From positions 1 through 23,539 of the forward strand of contig CAJKMA010000040.1 in NCBI GenBank assembly GCA_905200905.1: a DNA stretch of 23,539 nucleotides, given 5' to 3'. The notes under the pieces were generated by a model. It was given only the letters and a program-made list of their open reading frames with translations, was not told where the DNA came from and searched no databases. The position numbers and the translations under genes are program-made. Of this stretch, positions 16,212-23,535 are shown piece after piece. The first letter of the stretch is position 1. Every line of letters begins with the position of its first letter. Source of the DNA: an uncultured Bacillota bacterium (lineage in GTDB: Bacteria; Bacillota; Clostridia; Lachnospirales; Lachnospiraceae).

Positions 16212-17516
16212 ATGGACGAAGAAAGAAAAGAAGAATGCAGGGAAGAAAAGCAGGACAATTATGAGTTTTTAAAAGAGACCATTAAGGCAAAACCCATTGA
16301 TAAGAAAAAAATTCTGAAACAGATTGGGCGTCTAGCTGGCGCTGGGGCTGTATTCGGATTATCTGCAGCGCTGGTGTTTTCCTTGGTGGCACCCAATATT
16401 TTAAAAAAAATGCAGGAAAAAGAAAATGCATCAAAAGTAAAATTTTCTCAAGGAAAAGAGCAGGAGGAGGATAGTCGGGAGGAGGAACAGAAGACAGAAA
16501 AAGAACAGGAAGAAGAAAGTCAGACTGTGAAAACCATTGTGCAGGAAATGACGCCACAGGATTATCAAAAGCTGTATCAGGATATTTTTGCTACCGTGAA
16601 AGAAGCAGAAAAATCTATGGTTACGGTGATTGGAAGCCAGAATGACAAAGACTGGTTTCAGACTCCATATGAGAGTCAGCTTTCTGGTTTACTGGTAGCA
16701 GAGAGCGGGCAGGATTATTTTATTCTTACAGAATACCGTATAGTGGAAAACGTAGACAGAATACAGATTGTATTTTGCGATGGAACTATGACAGACGGAA
16801 GATTTTTAAAAGAAGATTCCAATACGGGTTTTGCAATTTTAAAAGTGCCAAAAGAGGGAGTGCCTGCAGAGACCAAGGAAGCTATTGCCATTGCACCTTT
16901 GGGAGAAGCTTATTATACAAAACAAGGAGAACCAATTCTTGCAATTGGAAGTCCTATGGGGTATAGTGATTCTGTGGGTTACGGTATTGTGACTTCCACA
17001 TCAAATACCGTTTCCAGAGTAGATGCAGAATACAACCTGTTGGCCACAGATATTCCAGGAAGTAGCCAGGGCAGCGGTGTGCTTTTGAATTTGGATGGAG
17101 AAATTGTTGGGATGATTGCCCAGTCCTTTGCCAGGGAGGATACTCAGAATTTGGTGACAGGTCTTTTGGCATCTCAGATGAAGGAGATGATAGAAACTCT
17201 TTCGGACGAGACTAGGGATGTAATCTATATGGGAGTAACGGGAGAAACCATAACTTCAGAGATTTCTGAGAAAAAGGGAATTCCTATTGGGGTTTTTGTG
17301 GAACAGGTAGAGTTGGATTCTCCTGCCATGCAGGTGGGGATTCAAAATGGAGATGTTATCACTGAATTAAGAGGAGAAAAAATTGAAACTGTAAAAGGCT
17401 ATCAGCAGCAGTTAAAGTCCTGTAAAGTAGGAGAGACTGTGAAGGTAAAAGCTATGCGTCAGGGAACAGAAGGTTATGTGGAGGTTTCCTTTGATGTTGT
17501 GCTAAAATCTAGATAA
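16212..17516 (+). CDS. Membrane-anchored HtrA/DegP-like PDZ protein lacking the catalytic triad
   Basis: 434 residues. It has a charged cytoplasmic start, one TM helix (about 40-62), then an extracytoplasmic Glu/Lys/Gln-rich stretch (70-105). A trypsin-like domain follows (about 125-330) and a PDZ domain (about 338-430; GVFVEQVELDSPAMQVGIQ, then NGDVITEL). The HtrA frame is clear (AIGSPMG, then GIVTSTS, then NLDGEIVGM), but the active site is gone. ILTEYRIVE has R176 where HtrA has His (TNYHVVE). DSNTGFAIL has G206 instead of Asp. The GNSGGP nucleophile loop is rewritten as PGSSQGSGVL (282-291). No histidine occurs anywhere in the protein. It is therefore probably a pseudoprotease: a scaffold, chaperone or peptide sensor at the cell surface. 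GGAG precedes the ATG; yhaM follows at 32 bases. Confidence 0.87.
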   Translation: MDEERKEECREEKQDNYEFLKETIKAKPIDKKKILKQIGRLAGAGAVFGLSAALVFSLVAPNILKKMQEKENASKVKFSQGKEQEEDSREEEQKTEKEQEEESQTVKTIVQEMTPQDYQKLYQDIFATVKEAEKSMVTVIGSQNDKDWFQTPYESQLSGLLVAESGQDYFILTEYRIVENVDRIQIVFCDGTMTDGRFLKEDSNTGFAILKVPKEGVPAETKEAIAIAPLGEAYYTKQGEPILAIGSPMGYSDSVGYGIVTSTSNTVSRVDAEYNLLATDIPGSSQGSGVLLNLDGEIVGMIAQSFAREDTQNLVTGLLASQMKEMIETLSDETRDVIYMGVTGETITSEISEKKGIPIGVFVEQVELDSPAMQVGIQNGDVITELRGEKIETVKGYQQQLKSCKVGETVKVKAMRQGTEGYVEVSFDVVLKSR

Positions 17517-17548
17517 AAATATGAAAATATAAGGGAAGGATTGAAACC

Positions 17549-18499
17549 ATGAAATTTATTAATACGCTTCGGGAAGGGGAAAGACTTTCTGGAATTTATT
17601 TGTGCAAACATAAACAGGCAGCAGTGACAAAAAACGGAAAACCCTATGAGAATGTGATTTTACAAGATAAAACAGGTACTTTAGACGGAAAAATATGGGA
17701 TCCCAATTCTCAAGGAATTGATGATTTTGATTCTTTGGATTACATTGATGTAGTGGGAGATGTGACCAGCTTCCAGGGGAGTCTTCAGGTGAGTATTAAA
17801 AGAGTGCGTAAGGCTTCTGAAGGGGAATATGAACCAGGGAATTACCTTCCTGTGAGCAGTAAGGAAATTGAGCCTATGTACCAGGAGCTTTTGACATGTA
17901 TAGCTCAGGTGAAGAATCCTTATTTCCATAGACTTCTGGTGACATTTTTTGAAGAAGATCAAGAATTTATGAAGAAATTCAAAGGAAATTCTGCCGCTAA
18001 AACCGTTCATCATGGTTTTATTGGCGGTCTTTTGGAGCATACCTTAAGTGTGGTACATCTGTGCCAGTATTACTGTAAGACCTATCCCATTTTAAATCAT
18101 GATTTATTAGTGACAGCAGCTATGCTTCATGATATTGGAAAAACAGTGGAGCTTAGCCAGTTTCCTATGAATGATTATACAGATGATGGACAGCTTTTGG
18201 GACATATTATGATTGGTGCAGAAATGATTCATGATAAAGCAAGGGAAATCCCTGGATTTCCAAAGAAATTAGAAAGTGAACTGAAGCACTGTATTTTGGC
18301 CCATCATGGGGAGCTGGAATATGGTTCACCGAAAAAACCGGCTTTGGCAGAAGCAGTGGCTCTGAATCTGGCAGATAATACGGATGCTAAAATGGAGACT
18401 TTGACAGAGATCTTTCATGCAGCAGGTGAACAGAAGGATTGGCTGGGATTTAACCGTCTTTTTGAATCCAATCTCAGAAAAACAACCTGTGGAGAGTAG
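17549..18499 (+). CDS. yhaM: 3'-5' exoribonuclease YhaM (OB-fold plus HD domain)
   Basis: 316 residues, as usual for YhaM/CBF1. An N-terminal OB-fold (about 12-90) binds nucleic acid: GIYLCKHKQAAVTKNGKPY, then LQDKTGTLDGKIW. The HD phosphohydrolase domain (about 150-290) has metal ligands in GGLLEHTLSV (H164), AAMLHDIGK (H194, D195), H219, AHHGELEYG (H252, H253) and LADNTDAKM (D276). YhaM shortens RNA 3' ends by a few nucleotides and contributes to mRNA turnover. GGGAAGGA precedes the ATG. The stop lies six bases before rlmD, so the two are co-expressed. Confidence 0.93.
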   Translation: MKFINTLREGERLSGIYLCKHKQAAVTKNGKPYENVILQDKTGTLDGKIWDPNSQGIDDFDSLDYIDVVGDVTSFQGSLQVSIKRVRKASEGEYEPGNYLPVSSKEIEPMYQELLTCIAQVKNPYFHRLLVTFFEEDQEFMKKFKGNSAAKTVHHGFIGGLLEHTLSVVHLCQYYCKTYPILNHDLLVTAAMLHDIGKTVELSQFPMNDYTDDGQLLGHIMIGAEMIHDKAREIPGFPKKLESELKHCILAHHGELEYGSPKKPALAEAVALNLADNTDAKMETLTEIFHAAGEQKDWLGFNRLFESNLRKTTCGE

Positions 18500-18505
18500 G
18501 AAAGT

Positions 18506-19867
18506 ATGGAATTTAAGAAAAATGATTTAGTGACCGTAAAAATAGAAGACATGGGACACAATGGGGAGGGAATCGGAAAAGCAGAGGGATATACCCTGTT
18601 TATTAAAGATGCCGTCATTGGAGATACGGTGGAAGCAAAAGTTATGAAGGCAAAGAAAAATTATGGATATGCCAGATTGATGCGGGTACTGGAACCTTCT
18701 CCACACCGAGTGGAGCCCAAATGTCCTTGTGCCAGGGCTTGTGGTGGATGTCAACTTCAATTTTTGTCTTATGGAAAGCAGTTAGAGTTTAAGAAAAATA
18801 AAGTGCAGGGAAATTTGGAGCGTATTGGAGGCTTCCACAACTTAGTTATTGACAAGGTCATTGGTATGGAAACACCATTTCGCTACCGGAACAAAGCCCA
18901 GTATCCAGTGGGAAAAAATAAGGATGGGGAAATCATTACTGGATTTTATGCAGGAAGAACCCATTCCATTATTTCTAACTGGGATTGTTATCTAGGGGCA
19001 GAGGTGAATCAGGAAATTCTGAAGCAAGTTCTTGCTTACATGGAAGAAAATCATGTGGAACCCTATGAAGAAGAAAGCGGCAGAGGGCTTGTAAGACATA
19101 TTCTTATCCGAAATGGTTTCCGTACAGGGGAAATTATGGTGTGCTTGATTATTAATGGTAAATTATTACCTAAGGCAGAAAAGCTTATAGAGCGTTTACA
19201 GACTATAAAAGGAATGACAAGCATTAGCCTTAATGTGAATACAAAACGAAACAATGTGATTTTAGGTGAGGAAATTCAGGGATTATGGGGACAGGCATAT
19301 ATTTCTGATTATATTGGAAATATAAAATTTGAAATATCTCCTCTTTCCTTTTACCAGGTAAATCCTGTGCAGACAGAAAAACTCTATGCAACAGCGCTGG
19401 AATATGCAGAACTGACAGGAAAAGAGACCGTTTGGGATTTGTATTGTGGTATTGGAACCATTTCTCTGTTTCTGGCACAGAAGGCAAAACAGGTCTATGG
19501 TGTAGAAATTGTGCCGCCGGCTATTGAAGATGCCAAAAGAAACGCCAGAATCAATCAGATTGAAAATGCAGAGTTTTATGTGGGGAAAGCAGAGGAAGTG
19601 CTGCCGGAGAAATATGAAAAAGAAGGAATCCGCGCAGACGTTATTGTGGTTGACCCTCCAAGAAAAGGTTGTGAGCCAGTTGTTTTAGAAACTATGCTTC
19701 AGATGAAACCAGAGCGTATTGTGTATGTAAGCTGTGATTCGGCTACATTGGCACGGGATTTAAAGATACTTTGCCAGGATGATTATCAGGTGGAAAAAGT
19801 GTCGGTTTGCGATATGTTTGGAAATACGGTTCATGTTGAGACGGTAGTAAAATTAATAAGAAAATAA
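18506..19867 (+). CDS. rlmD: 23S rRNA (uracil-C5)-methyltransferase, RlmD/RlmCD type
   Basis: 453 residues. An N-terminal TRAM RNA-binding domain (about 3-62: KNDLVTVKIEDMGHNGEG...) is followed by the [4Fe-4S] ligands C73, C79 and C82 (C-x5-C-x2-C) with C161 as the fourth, matching E. coli RlmD spacing. The SAM-binding motif is WDLYCGIGTISLF. VVDPPRKGCEP and the nucleophile C410 in YVSCDSATLARDL complete the TrmA-family methyltransferase. In Gram-positives such an enzyme (RlmCD) can methylate both U747 and U1939; which uridine this copy uses cannot be told. It is the last gene of the operon, before a terminator. Confidence 0.93.
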   Translation: MEFKKNDLVTVKIEDMGHNGEGIGKAEGYTLFIKDAVIGDTVEAKVMKAKKNYGYARLMRVLEPSPHRVEPKCPCARACGGCQLQFLSYGKQLEFKKNKVQGNLERIGGFHNLVIDKVIGMETPFRYRNKAQYPVGKNKDGEIITGFYAGRTHSIISNWDCYLGAEVNQEILKQVLAYMEENHVEPYEEESGRGLVRHILIRNGFRTGEIMVCLIINGKLLPKAEKLIERLQTIKGMTSISLNVNTKRNNVILGEEIQGLWGQAYISDYIGNIKFEISPLSFYQVNPVQTEKLYATALEYAELTGKETVWDLYCGIGTISLFLAQKAKQVYGVEIVPPAIEDAKRNARINQIENAEFYVGKAEEVLPEKYEKEGIRADVIVVDPPRKGCEPVVLETMLQMKPERIVYVSCDSATLARDLKILCQDDYQVEKVSVCDMFGNTVHVETVVKLIRK

Positions 19868-19874
19868 GAGAAAA

Positions 19875-19914
19875 AGCGGAACTTGCTCATCTAGGAAGGA
19901 GTTCCGCTCTTTTT
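19875..19914 (+). terminator. Terminator after rlmD
   Basis: AGCGGAAC (19875-19882) pairs with GTTCCGCT (19901-19908), followed by CTTTTT. It begins eight bases after the rlmD stop codon. Confidence 0.85.
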
Positions 19915-19919
19915 ATCTG

Positions 19920-19949
19920 GAAAAGTTTTCACTTATATTTGAACTTTTC
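19920..19949. promoter_or_regulatory. Dyad upstream of the glycerate kinase promoter (possible operator)
   Basis: GAAAAGTT (19920-19927) and AACTTTTC (19942-19949) are perfect 8-base inverted arms 14 bases apart. They end 24 bases before the -10 box. The position suits a regulator-binding site, but no regulator gene is adjacent and A/T-rich dyads can be fortuitous. Confidence 0.3.
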
Positions 19950-19973
19950 TATAAAAGAGGTATGGTTCTGTGG

Positions 19974-19979
19974 TATAAT
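19974..19979 (+). promoter_or_regulatory. -10 box of the glycerate kinase operon
   Basis: Consensus TATAAT preceded by TGTGG. No good -35 exists at 17 bases (ATAAAA). Transcription would start near 19986, about 38 bases before the ATG at 20024. The weak -35 and the dyad upstream suggest activator-dependent control. Confidence 0.5.
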
Positions 19980-20023
19980 AATGTTTTAGAATTGCCCAAA
20001 TGCATTGCAAAGGGGGATGAAAT

Positions 20024-21202
20024 ATGTGCATTGAGATACAAAAAACAGAAGACAGGAAAGTAGTCATTGCCATTGATTCTTTTAAAGGCAGCTTGTCCTC
20101 TATAGAAGCAGGAAATGCAGCAAAAGAAGGAATTTTAAAGGCTTGTCCATCAGCAGAAGTGAAGGTTTGTCCATTGGCAGATGGAGGTGAAGGAACGGTA
20201 GAAGCTCTGGTAACCGGTATGGGTGGTGAAATGCAATTTCTTACGGTGACAGGACCTTTGGGTGAGACAGTGAAGAGTTCTTATGGAATGATAAGAGAAT
20301 CCAAAACCGCTGTAATAGAAATGGCTGCTGCAGCTGGAATCACTCTTGTACCACAGGAACAGAGAAATCCTCTCTATACAACGACCTATGGAGTAGGAGA
20401 ATTGATTCGGGATGCCATTGGAAAAGGCTGCCGTCATTTTATCATTGGAATTGGAGGAAGCAGTACCAATGATGGAGGAATGGGAATGCTTCAAGCACTG
20501 GGCTTTTCTTTTCAAAATAAAGATGGAGAGGAAGCAGGATTTGGTGCAATTGGTCTGAAAGATTTAGCAGTTGTTTCCAGGGACCATGTTTTAGAGGAGT
20601 TAAAGGAATGCAGTTTCCGTATTGCTTGCGATGTCACGAATCCCCTTTGTGGGGAACAAGGATGCAGCACAATCTTTGGACCGCAAAAAGGTGCAACACC
20701 TGAGATGATAAAAGACATGGATCAGTGGCTTAGACAATATGCTGCTTTGGCAAAAAAAGTGTTTCCAGAAGCAGACGAGATGTACCCGGGGACAGGAGCA
20801 GCGGGGGGACTTGGTTTTGCTTTTCGTACATTTACCAATGCAGTGCTGGAATCAGGGATTCAAATTGTATTAGAAGAGACAAAGCTAGAAGACCAAATAC
20901 AGAATGTAGATTTGGTTATTACAGGAGAAGGCCGTCTAGATGGACAGACTGCTATGGGAAAAGCTCCGATTGGAGTTGCAAAATTGGGTAAAAAGTACGG
21001 AAAAACGGTAGTTGCTTTTGCTGGAAGTGTAACCAGGGAGGCATCAGCCTGTAATCAGCAAGGAATTGACGCGTTTTTTTCAATTTTGCCAGGAGTATGT
21101 ACTTTGGAAGAGGCCATGGAAAAAGAAACTGCCAAAAGAAATATGGCAGATACAGCAGAGCAGGCCATGCGCTTGTTTCTAGCTGGAAGAGGAAAGAATT
21201 AG
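20024..21202 (+). CDS. glxK: Glycerate kinase (GckA/GlxK type 1)
   Basis: 392 residues. It phosphorylates D-glycerate, giving 2-phosphoglycerate in most members of this family, and feeds glycolysis from glyoxylate, sugar-acid or serine breakdown. Signature segments are IDSFKGSLSS (17-26), CPLADGGEGTVEAL, GGSSTNDGGMGMLQALG, CDVTNPLCG and VITGEGRLDGQT. The length is usual (about 380). The start was set at ATG 20024 with AGGGGG at 20011-20016. It carries about ten residues more at the N-terminus than typical members (MCIEIQKTEDRK), a small oddity. The next gene starts 18 bases later and is functionally unrelated. Confidence 0.95.
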   Translation: MCIEIQKTEDRKVVIAIDSFKGSLSSIEAGNAAKEGILKACPSAEVKVCPLADGGEGTVEALVTGMGGEMQFLTVTGPLGETVKSSYGMIRESKTAVIEMAAAAGITLVPQEQRNPLYTTTYGVGELIRDAIGKGCRHFIIGIGGSSTNDGGMGMLQALGFSFQNKDGEEAGFGAIGLKDLAVVSRDHVLEELKECSFRIACDVTNPLCGEQGCSTIFGPQKGATPEMIKDMDQWLRQYAALAKKVFPEADEMYPGTGAAGGLGFAFRTFTNAVLESGIQIVLEETKLEDQIQNVDLVITGEGRLDGQTAMGKAPIGVAKLGKKYGKTVVAFAGSVTREASACNQQGIDAFFSILPGVCTLEEAMEKETAKRNMADTAEQAMRLFLAGRGKN

Positions 21203-21220
21203 CAAAACGGAGGAAGAATT

Positions 21221-22657
21221 ATGGCATTACAGCAGAAGCGATGTGAACTGGAGGAATTAGGGTGCGGTGGGTGTGCCCTGCTGTCGCTTCCATACGAAAA
21301 ACAGCTTCAGAAGAAACAAAAAGAACTAAAGGCACTTTTAGGAAAATATAGGAAACTTCATCCTATTTTGGGCATGGAAGAACCATGGCATTATAGAAAT
21401 AAAGTAATTTCCACGTTTACTTATCATAAGAAAAAACTAGACAGTGGAATTTATATTCAGGGAACTCATAAAGTGCTTCCGGTGAAATCATGTCTGCTGC
21501 ATCAGTCTGCATTAGACGAGGCTGTGGAAGCAGTGCGCCAGGCGGCCAGGGCATGTAAATATAAGCCATATGATGAGGATAGGCATACAGGGCTTTTGCG
21601 TCATGTGCTAGTACGACACAGCCTGCTCACAGATGAAGTCATGGTTGTTTTGGTAACAGCGTCGCCTGTTCTTCCAGGGGCGAAAAATTTTGTAAGGGAG
21701 GTACGCAGACGCTGTCCGCAGGTATCTACCATTGTGCAGAATATAAATCCCAGGGATACTAGCGCAGTACTTGGGTATAAAGAAAAGATTCTGTGTGGGA
21801 AAGGTTATATTGAAGATTCTTTATGCGGAGTACGGTTCCAGATTGCGGCTTCCAGCTTTTATCAGGTAAATCCAAAGCAGACAGAGGTTTTATACCAGAC
21901 AGCAATTTCAGCGGCAAAACTCGATGGAACCCAGAGTGTTTTGGATGCTTATTGTGGTGTTGGAACCATTGGTCTTACAGCAGCAGGAAAGGCCAAAAGT
22001 GTACTCGGGGTGGAATTAAATAAAAAAGCAGTTCAGTGTGCCATAGAAAATGCAAAGAAAAATGGAATTAAAAATGCTAGATTTTTATGTGAAGATGCTA
22101 CAAAATTTATTCAGAAAATGGCAGACAAGGGGGAGCATGTAGATGTGGTGTTCATGGATCCTCCAAGAGCAGGAAGTACACCGGAATTTTTAGATGCCTT
22201 GTGCCGTATGAAGCCAGATTCCATTGTGTACATTTCCTGCAATCCAGAGACTCTGAAGAGAGATTTGGAGATTTTGGTAAAGAGGGAATGGAAGGTGGAC
22301 ATGATACAGGGGGTAGATTTATTTCCGGGGACAAAACATACAGAGACGGTTGTCTTGTTGGGTAGGAAAAAATCCACCGAGGATATGGTATATGCGTATG
22401 TGGATTATGAGCCAGAAGATGATACGTATTTACAGGGTATGAAAGGTAATGCAACGTATCGAGAAATTAAGGAATGGATAAAGGCAGAATATGGAATGTC
22501 CGTATCTTCTCTTTATGTAGCACAGATAAAAGACAAATGTGGCTTTGAGAAGCGTCAGAATTACAATATAGGCGAAAATAAAGCTCATGTGCCGAATTGT
22601 CCGCCTGAGAAGGAAAAGGCGATTTTAAAGGCATTTAAACACTTTAGAATGATATAA
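21221..22657 (+). CDS. TrmA-family RNA (uracil-C5)-methyltransferase, TRAM-less, with extra C-terminal domain
   Basis: 478 residues. It begins directly at the Fe-S region: C8, C15 and C18, with C91 as the likely fourth ligand. There is no N-terminal TRAM domain. The methyltransferase core has LDAYCGVGTIGLT (241-253), FMDPPRAGSTPEF (311-323) and the nucleophile C340 in YISCNPETLKRDL, so it should be active. After the catalytic domain ends (near 383) there is an extra region of about 90 residues (389-478) not found in RlmD/RlmC. It has two helix-rich parts (ATYREIKEWI, AEYGMSVSSLYVAQIK) and ends CPPEKEKAILKAFKHFRMI. I recall similar stand-alone ORFs in conjugative elements labelled rRNA methyltransferase; this was not checked. 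It is a second TrmA-family enzyme 1.4 kb from rlmD, so the two may share U747 and U1939 or act on different RNAs. Confidence 0.88.
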   Translation: MALQQKRCELEELGCGGCALLSLPYEKQLQKKQKELKALLGKYRKLHPILGMEEPWHYRNKVISTFTYHKKKLDSGIYIQGTHKVLPVKSCLLHQSALDEAVEAVRQAARACKYKPYDEDRHTGLLRHVLVRHSLLTDEVMVVLVTASPVLPGAKNFVREVRRRCPQVSTIVQNINPRDTSAVLGYKEKILCGKGYIEDSLCGVRFQIAASSFYQVNPKQTEVLYQTAISAAKLDGTQSVLDAYCGVGTIGLTAAGKAKSVLGVELNKKAVQCAIENAKKNGIKNARFLCEDATKFIQKMADKGEHVDVVFMDPPRAGSTPEFLDALCRMKPDSIVYISCNPETLKRDLEILVKREWKVDMIQGVDLFPGTKHTETVVLLGRKKSTEDMVYAYVDYEPEDDTYLQGMKGNATYREIKEWIKAEYGMSVSSLYVAQIKDKCGFEKRQNYNIGENKAHVPNCPPEKEKAILKAFKHFRMI

Positions 22658-22662
22658 GAGAT

Positions 22663-22676
22663 AGTGGGTAGGAAAA
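22663..22676 (+). repeat. 14-base direct repeat, copy 1
   Basis: AGTGGGTAGGAAAA here recurs exactly at 23131-23144, 468 bases away. The pair flanks the small unknown gene at 22712-22936. A shorter form (GGGTAGGAAAA) also lies at 22360-22370 inside the methyltransferase gene, which weakens the idea of an attachment site. Confidence 0.45.
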
Positions 22677-22707
22677 AAAGGTTATCCCATACGGGATAAC
22701 CTTTTTT
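22674..22707. terminator. Bidirectional terminator
   Basis: A perfect 15-pair stem: 22674-22688 pairs with 22693-22707 around ATAC. The flanking A6 and T6 runs are part of the stem, so it terminates both the methyltransferase operon (plus) and the convergent small gene (minus). Confidence 0.9.
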
Positions 22708-22711
22708 GGTG

Positions 22712-22936
22712 TTATTTGTTCTGTTCTTCTAGTAATTTTTCAATATGCTCACGATTATATATATCTGAGACTTCCAGTAAGTCTTTAGCGAAAACATGGT
22801 AGGTCCCGGTATCAACAGTACGTACCTCTAATAGTTCAGGTTCGCTGTAAATCTTGTGTATAGATACGATGTAATCAATGTTTACAAGTGTATTGGTGTA
22901 GTGTGAGCCGTATACTGTTCTTATAAATTTAATCAT
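22712..22936 (-). CDS. Small protein of unknown function (74 residues)
   Basis: No family recognised with confidence. It starts MIKFIRTVYG, has several predicted beta-strands (VNIDYIVSIHKI, LLEVRTVDTG, TYHVFAKDLLEV) and ends in an acidic helix (NREHIEKLLEEQNK). No TM helix, Cys or metal motif is present. The general pattern (MIK..R..G....N...I..I, then EV...G) faintly recalls FlbD-type small proteins, but this is only an impression. A textbook AAGGAGG lies seven bases before the ATG, strongly supporting translation. It is divergent from the Xis-like gene, ends at a shared terminator and lies between two copies of a 14-base repeat. Confidence 0.7.
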   Translation of the reverse strand: MIKFIRTVYGSHYTNTLVNIDYIVSIHKIYSEPELLEVRTVDTGTYHVFAKDLLEVSDIYNREHIEKLLEEQNK

Positions 22937-23130
22937 GGAACAGTCCTCCTTTTTAATTTTTTCTGAATTGCACTCGTAATTTAAGGAATATTAGTAAAAG
23001 AGAGAATAGTTTAGTATACATAGATACAGAGTAGATATTTTTAGCTATAAAATTAGTGATTGGATTTACTATAAAATCAGAAATCCCGCACCGGCACTGG
23101 ATAAACGCACGATTGAAAAATAATTTAAAA

Positions 23131-23144
23131 AGTGGGTAGGAAAA
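23131..23144 (+). repeat. 14-base direct repeat, copy 2
   Basis: An exact copy of the sequence at 22663-22676. It ends three bases upstream of the -35 box of the Xis-like gene, so it could also be a regulator-binding site for that promoter. Confidence 0.45.
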
Positions 23145-23146
23145 CA

Positions 23147-23175
23147 TTGAGAAGCTTGATGAACTATGATATAAT
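23147..23175 (+). promoter_or_regulatory. Promoter of the Xis-like gene
   Basis: TTGAGA at 23147-23152, a 17-base spacer and TATAAT at 23170-23175: the best consensus promoter in the window. Transcription should begin near 23182, giving a leader of about 70 bases. Confidence 0.8.
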
Positions 23176-23193
23176 ACGGATATAAGATGATTG

Positions 23194-23215
23194 AATCTTT
23201 ATAGATACAAAGATT
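23194..23215 (+). other. Hairpin in the Xis-like gene leader
   Basis: AATCTTT (23194-23200) pairs with AAAGATT (23209-23215) around an 8-base loop, inside the predicted 5' leader and about 25 bases before AGGAGG. It is A/T-rich and weak. It may affect mRNA stability or be chance. Confidence 0.3.
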
Positions 23216-23252
23216 AGATAGAACCAGAGAATAAATAACAGGAGGTAGAACT

Positions 23253-23492
23253 ATGCCAGCAAATAAAACGATTGGTGATATTCCATTAGGCGAGAAAATG
23301 AATTTAACAGTAGCAGAAGCATCTGTTTATACAAATATCGGACAAGTGACATTAAGAAGATGGATGAAAGAGCCAGATTGTAACTTTGTATTCTGGATTG
23401 GTCCTCAGAAATCATTGATTCGCCGACAAGAGTTAGAGGATTATATTCGCTCTAAAGATGTGTTCTTTGACAAAGAAGAAAAGGAAAAGTAA
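23253..23492 (+). CDS. Excisionase-like DNA-binding protein (Tn916 Xis type)
   Basis: 79 residues, basic at the centre and acidic at the end. The segment DIPLGEKMNLTVAEASVY, then IGQVTLRRWM, then RRQELEDYI follows the layout of Tn916 Xis (IPIWERYTLTIEEASKY...IGENKLRR...IKRKQFEKII, from memory), a winged-helix protein that bends element ends during excision. The Xis of Tn916 is 67 residues. AGGAGG lies six bases before the ATG. No integrase lies in the window; it may follow outside, or this may be a domesticated orphan acting as a small transcription regulator. The next feature is a hairpin at the window edge. Confidence 0.8.
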   Translation: MPANKTIGDIPLGEKMNLTVAEASVYTNIGQVTLRRWMKEPDCNFVFWIGPQKSLIRRQELEDYIRSKDVFFDKEEKEK

Positions 23493-23505
23493 AATACAAA
23501 GAAAA

Positions 23506-23535
23506 AACAGCTACGAATGGGCGTTCGTAACTGTT
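23506..23535 (+). terminator. Hairpin after the Xis-like gene, probable terminator
   Basis: AACAG and TACGAA (23506-23517) pair with TTCGTA and CTGTT (23524-23535), with one C-A mismatch and a six-base loop. It lies 13 bases after the stop codon. The expected T-run would begin at the window end (GGTT visible), so only the stem is seen. Confidence 0.6.

Larger units (their letters stand above)
22937..23252. other. Divergent intergenic region (316 bases), A+T-rich
   Basis: It holds the promoter of the Xis-like gene, a leader hairpin and copy 2 of the 14-base repeat, listed separately. For the small minus-strand gene, TATACT on the minus strand (plus 23013-23018) is a possible -10 with no clear -35. 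A minus-strand frame at 22953-23147 has no ribosome binding site and is not accepted as a gene. Confidence 0.5.

Noticed and set aside
16672..17100. Active serine protease (HtrA) annotation for the 16212-17516 protein
   Set aside because: The fold fits, but the His and Asp positions are Arg and Gly and the protein has no histidine.
18506..22657. Recent tandem duplication of the two TrmA-family genes
   Set aside because: They share only family motifs, differ in domain layout (TRAM versus C-terminal extension), and are separated by a promoter and glycerate kinase, so an old divergence or separate acquisition is more likely.
22360..23144. CRISPR-like or tandem repeat array made of GGGTAGGAAAA copies
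   Set aside because: Only three copies, one of them in coding sequence, with unequal spacing (about 300 and 470 bases) and no repeat-spacer structure.
22953..23147. 64-codon minus-strand open frame in the intergenic region
   Set aside because: No ribosome binding site before its ATG, low-complexity Phe/Leu/Ile composition, and it overlaps the promoter of the Xis-like gene.
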